Assembly: GCA_041687095.1 (NCBI GenBank)
Contig: JAWLCQ010000233.1
Coordinates: 1-6,538 of the forward strand
From: JAWLCQ01 sp041687095
GTDB lineage: Bacteria; Planctomycetota; Phycisphaerae; SM23-33
DNA length: 6,538 bases
Reading direction: 5' to 3'
A model generated the notes under the pieces. The model had not been told where the DNA came from and did not search any database. It was given only the letters and a program-made list of their open reading frames with translations. This document shows, piece by piece, positions 2,939-6,538 of this stretch; within the stretch, counting starts at the first letter, position 1, and every line of letters begins with the position of its first letter. A program made the position numbers and the translations under genes.

Positions 2939-5418
2939 GTCGGCCCTCCCTTCTCTCTCTCTGCTTCTCCACTCTCCTCCCCTCTGCGTTCTCCGCGATC
3001 TCTGCGGTGAATACACTCCACCGGGCAGACCGCGCGGCAGGTGTCGCAGCGGATGCATTTCCCCATGTCGATCTCGTGCCGTTCGTGCGGGCGCAGCTCG
3101 ATCGCCCCGGTCGGGCAGTGCTGGGCGCAGAGCGTGCAGCCGATGCAGTCGTCGTCGATCGCGTAGTCGATCAGCGCGACGCACTTCTTCGCGGGGCAGC
3201 GGCCCTCCAGGTGCGCCTCGTACTCGTCGCGGAAGTACCGCAGCGTCGAGAGCACCGGGTTGGGGGCGGTCCGCCCCAGCCCGCAGAGGCTGCCGCGCTG
3301 CACCATCCGCCCGAGGTGTTCGAGTTCCTCCAGATCGCCCCGGCGGCCCGTACCGCCGCAGAGGCGCTCCAGGATCTCCAGCATTCGCCGCGTCCCCACG
3401 CGGCAGAAGGTGCACTTCCCGCACGACTGGTCCTGCGTGAACTCCAGGAAGTAGCGGGCGATCTCGACCATGCAGTCGTCCTCGTCGAGCACGACGAGCC
3501 CCCCCGAGCCCATGATCGCTCCCACGGAGGTCAGAGCCTCGTAGTCCACCGGGGTGTCGCACAGGGCGGCGGGGACGCACCCGCCCGAGGGCCCCCCGAC
3601 CTGGACGGCCTTGAGGCGCTTGCCGCCAGCGATCCCGCCCCCGATCTCTTCGACGATCCGCCGCAGGGAGATGCCCATGGGGACCTCGATGAGCCCCCCG
3701 CGGGCCACCTTGCCCGCGAGGGCGAAGACCTTGGCGCCGGCGCTGGCGCCGGTTCCCATGGCCGCGAAGGCCTCCGCCCCGTTGCGCACGATCCAGGGGA
3801 CCATCGCGAGGGTCTCGGTGTTGTTCACCAGCGTGGGGGCGTTCCACAGCCCGCGGTGGGCGGGGTAGGGCGGGCGGAAGCGCGGCATGCCGCGGCGGCC
3901 CTCGATGCTCTCCAGCAGGGCGGTCTCCTCCCCGCAGACGAAGGCCCCCGCGCCTTCCATGATGCGGATGTCGAGGGGGAACGGGACGAGCGAACCCTCT
4001 GAGCGCATCCCCCCGACGCAGTCGGGGGGCTTGGTAATTGTTCCACGGGAAGGATCGCACAGGATTCCACGCTCGCGGAGGCGGTCGAGGGCGATGCGGA
4101 TGCGGGCGAGGGCGAGGGGGTACTCGGCGCGGATGTAGAGGTAGGCGGTGGCGGCCCCGACGGCGTGGGCGGCGAGCATGACGCCCTCCAGCACGCGGTA
4201 GGGGTACGATTCCAGCAGCATGCGGTCCATGAACGCGCCCGGGTCCCCCTCGTCGCCGTTGCACACGACGTACTTCACGTCCCCGGGGGCGTCGCGGACG
4301 GTCCGCCACTTGCGCCCCGTGGGGAAGCCCGCCCCCCCGCGCCCCCGCAGGCCGCTGCGCTCGATGGTGTCGATGAGGGCCTCGGGGGCGCCCCGCGCCA
4401 CCGCCTCGCGCAGGGCGGCGAAGCCCCCGCGCGAAAGGTACTCGTCCAGGTCCACCGGGCTGATGACCCCGCAGTGCTCCGTCGCCACGTGCCGCTGCCC
4501 CGACAGGAACGCGTGCACGGGCGCGTCGCGGGTGTCGATGGCGTAGCGATCGACGGGACCGGCGGCGCTGTCGTCCAGCAGGCGGTCGAGCAGGCGCGAC
4601 GCGGCGAGGGCGGCCCGGCGGAGGGGATGCGGCGGGCGGAGGTGGCGGCGGAGGATGGCGGCGGCGTCGTCGGGGTCCACCTGCGCGTACAGGTGCGACT
4701 GCTCGGACCCGTCCGCCCCGCGCTCGACGATCTCCAGCAGCGGGGTCTGGTGGCACATCCCGACGCACCCCACCTGCTTGAGCACGGCCGGGGCGCCGGT
4801 GGCGGCGAGGGCGGCGGTGACGGCCGACTGTACCTTCGCCGATCCCCTCGCCACGCAGCACGAACCGAGCCCCAGGCGGATCTCGGGCGGGGGCGTCCGG
4901 CCGGGGCCCTGGTGGAGCGGGGCGGGGTCGTCGGGCGCGGCCGCCTCGGCGTTGGCCAGGTAGTCCCGCAGCATCTGCCCCACGCGGTCAGGCGCCATGT
5001 GCCCGTACGTCACGCTCCCGATCTGCACCACCGGGGCGAGCGTGCAGCAGCCCAGGCAGGCGACCTTCTGCACGGTGAACACGCCCGCGGGGTCCGTGTC
5101 GTCGCCCGCGGGGACCTTCAGGTGGCGGAGGAGGGCGTCGTACACCGCGCCCGCGCCCTTGACGTGGCAGGCCGTCCCCACGCACACGCGGACGACGTGC
5201 TCGCCCACGGGGCGGTGGCGGAACTGGTCGTAGAACGTCGAGACGCCCGCGATCTGCGCGGGCGTGATCTCCGTCCGCTCGCACACCCGCGACATCGCCT
5301 CCGGCGGGAGCCATCCGTACGCGTCCTGCACCGCCTGCAGCAGCGGGATGCACGCGGAACCGTCGCGCCCGATGCGCTCGACGGCGGAATCCACGAAGGT
5401 CAGGTCCAGCTCGTTCAC
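2935..5418 (-). CDS. NuoE / thioredoxin-like [2Fe-2S] / NuoF / 2x[4Fe-4S] fusion, NADH-linked flavoprotein subunit
   Basis: 827 residues from GTG 5418. Residues 1-155 are a NuoE (24-kDa) domain with [2Fe-2S] ligands C79, C84, C121 and C125. Residues about 178-260 are a second thioredoxin-like domain with C187/C188 and C218-x3-C222. Residues about 315-735 are NuoF (51-kDa): GLRGRGGAGFPTGRKW (356-371) and CNGDEGDPGAF (386-396) form the FMN/NADH site, followed by GAGAFVCGEETAL (489-501), an SLBB region, and N3 [4Fe-4S] ligands C666, C669, C672 and C712. Residues 755-803 are a ferredoxin with C758/761/764/768 and C788/791/794/798. The order after NuoE matches HydB/HndC/BfuB subunits of soluble NAD-linked bifurcating enzymes; here the usually separate NuoE (HydC) partner is fused on. 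It likely oxidises or reduces NAD(H) in the cytoplasm with the 601-residue protein. Oddities: residues about 454-476 look like a palindromic-repeat insertion, and the tail after about I803 (rich in R, E and G) is encoded by inverted-repeat DNA. Confidence 0.93.
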   Translation of the reverse strand: MNELDLTFVDSAVERIGRDGSACIPLLQAVQDAYGWLPPEAMSRVCERTEITPAQIAGVSTFYDQFRHRPVGEHVVRVCVGTACHVKGAGAVYDALLRHLKVPAGDDTDPAGVFTVQKVACLGCCTLAPVVQIGSVTYGHMAPDRVGQMLRDYLANAEAAAPDDPAPLHQGPGRTPPPEIRLGLGSCCVARGSAKVQSAVTAALAATGAPAVLKQVGCVGMCHQTPLLEIVERGADGSEQSHLYAQVDPDDAAAILRRHLRPPHPLRRAALAASRLLDRLLDDSAAGPVDRYAIDTRDAPVHAFLSGQRHVATEHCGVISPVDLDEYLSRGGFAALREAVARGAPEALIDTIERSGLRGRGGAGFPTGRKWRTVRDAPGDVKYVVCNGDEGDPGAFMDRMLLESYPYRVLEGVMLAAHAVGAATAYLYIRAEYPLALARIRIALDRLRERGILCDPSRGTITKPPDCVGGMRSEGSLVPFPLDIRIMEGAGAFVCGEETALLESIEGRRGMPRFRPPYPAHRGLWNAPTLVNNTETLAMVPWIVRNGAEAFAAMGTGASAGAKVFALAGKVARGGLIEVPMGISLRRIVEEIGGGIAGGKRLKAVQVGGPSGGCVPAALCDTPVDYEALTSVGAIMGSGGLVVLDEDDCMVEIARYFLEFTQDQSCGKCTFCRVGTRRMLEILERLCGGTGRRGDLEELEHLGRMVQRGSLCGLGRTAPNPVLSTLRYFRDEYEAHLEGRCPAKKCVALIDYAIDDDCIGCTLCAQHCPTGAIELRPHERHEIDMGKCIRCDTCRAVCPVECIHRRDRGERRGEESGEAEREKGGPT
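2981..3011 (-). repeat. Right terminal inverted repeat, CGCAGAG type
   Basis: Reads CCTCTGCGTTCTCCGCGATC then TCTGCGGTGAA on the plus strand. Its reverse complement matches the left repeat at 27 of 31 positions. It supplies the first part of the extra C-terminal codons of the NuoEF fusion. Confidence 0.8.
4001..4034. repeat. GACTGCGTC-core palindrome in the NuoF part of the fusion gene
   Basis: A perfect 9-bp stem (4009-4017 with 4021-4029, CCCCCCGAC/GTCGGGGGG) with a GCA loop. It encodes KPPDCVGG around residues 463-470, within a segment (about 454-476) that replaces the short ILGSGF-like turn normally linking the helix before it to the strand leading to GAGAFVCGEE. The frame is kept. Confidence 0.65.
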
Positions 5419-6538
5419 TTCGCCCTCCCGATCCCGTACACGTGTTCGGCCGTCCGGAGGTAGATGCGCCCGGGGGCGAAGGCGGGGGATGCCTCGCAGG
5501 GCGCCCCGAGCTTCGCGCGGGCGACCTCGCGGAACTCGCGGCCCGTTTCGGCGATGATCATCTCCCCGCTCTCGCTCAGCAGGTACACCCGCCCGCCCGC
5601 GATCGACGGGGACGCCTTGAACACGCCCTCCAGCCGCTGCTCGTACACCTCGCTGCCGTCGGTGAGGTCGCGGCAGGTGAGGACCCCGTCGCCCAGGATC
5701 GTCCACACGAGGTTCCCGTCGCTGACGGGGGAGGTGATGTCGGGGACGTTGGCGCTCTGCTGCCAGGCGACGTGCGTTTCGGTGACGTCGCCCGTCCCGT
5801 CGGTGCGGATGGCGGAGAGGTTCGCGTAGGGCTGGGCCACGATGACGAGCCCGCCGGCGAAGATCGGGGAGGGGGCGGGGTCCCCGCCCAGCACCTCCGC
5901 CCGCCAGATCTCCTCCCCGTCCGCGGGCGAGTGGGCGATGACGCTGGGGTTCCCGCCCGCGATGATCTGCGGGCCCGCGTCCGTCCGCGCGACGATGGGC
6001 GACTGCCACGAGCCCGTGACGTCCCGCCCCGCGTCCCATGCGCGCTCCCCGCTCGCCAGGTCGAACGCCAGCAGCGCCGACAGCACCAGCCCCTCGTCGT
6101 TCTCCTCCTGGTCGAGCTGCACGATCAGGAGCCCCTCGTGGATCAGCAGCGACGACGAATGGCCGTACTGGTTCGTCAGCGGCCCGACGTTGCGTTTCCA
6201 GGCCTCACGGCCGTTGACGTCGAACACCGCCAGATCGCCGTTGGCGAAGATGGCGGCGAGGTAGCGCCCGTCGGTGGCGGGGGTGGGGGCGGCGAATCCG
6301 GTGTCGTCCCAGACTTCGGGCGCGTCGGCGGATGCGGACTCGCTCGTGACGACGTTGCGGGACCAGAGCAGCTCCCCGGTATCGGCGTGGAGGCAGTGGA
6401 CGGTTCGCCGGTCGGCCGTCGCCCCGGTGACGAAGACGCGGTCGCCCCAGACGATGGGCGAGCCTTTCCCGGGCAGGGGGATGGGCGTCTTCCAGAGGAC
6501 GTTGCGGCGGCTTTCCCCGTCCCAGTCGGTGGGCACGT
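5415..6538 (-). CDS. PQQ-binding-like beta-propeller (BamB/PQQ_2-type) protein, 5' partial
   Basis: About 373 C-terminal residues are visible; the reading frame runs off the window edge, so the true start and any signal peptide are missing. The sequence shows repeated WD/PQQ-like blades: a hydrophobic strand such as GDRVFVTG or GGRVYLLSESG, then a D-x-x-[TS]-G-[ED]-x-x-W turn (HADTGELLW, DLASGERAW, SPADGEEIW, DLTDGSEVY). Roughly seven blades can be traced, ending in GRIYLRTAEHVYGIG. The visible start (PTDWDGESRRNVLWKTPIPLPGKGSP) matches the N-terminal part of planctomycete PQQ-propeller proteins just after the signal peptide and linker. Such proteins are usually exported and their ligand or partner is rarely known, so no substrate is assigned. 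Its stop codon overlaps the GTG start of the redox fusion gene (GTGA), which implies co-transcription. Family assignment is secure; function is not. Confidence 0.9.
   Translation of the reverse strand, partial: VPTDWDGESRRNVLWKTPIPLPGKGSPIVWGDRVFVTGATADRRTVHCLHADTGELLWSRNVVTSESASADAPEVWDDTGFAAPTPATDGRYLAAIFANGDLAVFDVNGREAWKRNVGPLTNQYGHSSSLLIHEGLLIVQLDQEENDEGLVLSALLAFDLASGERAWDAGRDVTGSWQSPIVARTDAGPQIIAGGNPSVIAHSPADGEEIWRAEVLGGDPAPSPIFAGGLVIVAQPYANLSAIRTDGTGDVTETHVAWQQSANVPDITSPVSDGNLVWTILGDGVLTCRDLTDGSEVYEQRLEGVFKASPSIAGGRVYLLSESGEMIIAETGREFREVARAKLGAPCEASPAFAPGRIYLRTAEHVYGIGRAK
5423..5429 (-). promoter_or_regulatory. Strong ribosome binding site that fixes the GTG start of the NuoE-NuoF fusion
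   Basis: GGGAGGG on the minus strand lies a few bases upstream of the GTG at 5418-5416 (about 5 nt from its GGAGG core). It lies inside the last codons of the propeller gene. It supports the GTG start rather than the much longer upstream open frame, whose Arg/Pro-rich translation is a shadow of the propeller gene. Confidence 0.75.

Larger units (their letters stand above)
2496..3011 (-). mobile_element. GxxExxY cassette bounded by CGCAGAG inverted repeats
   Basis: A 516-bp unit with nearly perfect 31-bp terminal inverted repeats (27 of 31 positions identical by eye). The ends begin TTCACCGCAGAG and continue as 9-bp steps of CGCAGAG plus two variable bases. It holds one gene, the GxxExxY protein, and almost nothing else. 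It sits precisely at the junction of two redox genes: the upstream gene now ends inside it and the downstream ATG is 4 nt beyond its other end. No clear target-site duplication is visible, and no transposase other than the nuclease-like protein is present. That it is mobile is inference. Confidence 0.6.

Noticed and set aside
2939..4861. N-terminal extension of the GxxExxY frame up to 4861
   Set aside because: The extension is an Arg-rich shadow of the NuoEF gene; homology begins at the ATG at 2938, which has its own Shine-Dalgarno sequence.
5416..6039. N-terminal extension of the NuoEF frame up to 6039
   Set aside because: Those 207 residues are Arg/Pro-rich, overlap the propeller gene in another frame, and precede a GTG with a strong ribosome binding site at the typical NuoE start.

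Overview
The window is GC-rich bacterial DNA. It looks like a planctomycete or a related PVC-group genome (inference from three things): a PQQ-type beta-propeller protein typical of those genomes, a GxxExxY-family gene bordered by CGCAGAG-type repeats, and many short palindromic repeat families. No 16S rRNA or other strong taxonomic marker is present, so this is not certain. All convincing genes lie on the minus strand and are read from high to low coordinates.

Layout, in transcription order. (1) 6538-5415: the 3' part of a PQQ/BamB-like beta-propeller gene; its start lies outside the window. (2) 5418-2935: an 827-residue fusion of NuoE, a second thioredoxin-like [2Fe-2S] domain, NuoF and a two-[4Fe-4S] ferredoxin. 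It starts at a GTG that overlaps the previous stop codon (GTGA). (3) 2938-2480: a GxxExxY / PD-(D/E)XK nuclease-like protein. Its gene is bordered by 31-bp inverted repeats and overlaps both neighbouring genes. (4) 2492-687: a 601-residue protein with a NuoG-type [2Fe-2S] domain, a GltD-like Fe-S/FAD domain and a C-terminal ferredoxin. (5) 686-1: about 690 bases without a convincing gene, packed with at least four repeat types.

Genes 2 and 4 together look like a soluble NADH-linked iron-sulfur flavoprotein complex related to the HydBC/Bfu electron-bifurcating group. No hydrogenase or formate dehydrogenase catalytic subunit is visible, and the GltD-like part lacks the second (pyridine nucleotide) Rossmann domain. 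The partner substrate is therefore unknown.

The most unusual feature is the repeat biology. A GxxExxY gene with CGCAGAG inverted repeats sits exactly between two co-transcribed redox genes. A 118-bp gene-less element with the same type of termini sits in frame inside gene 4. A second palindrome family (core GACTGCGTC) appears in frame inside both gene 2 and gene 4. All four insertions leave the redox genes open. This suggests mobile palindromes tolerated inside proteins, comparable to Rickettsia palindromic elements, and a possible autonomous/non-autonomous pair in which the PD-(D/E)XK protein is the candidate mobiliser.
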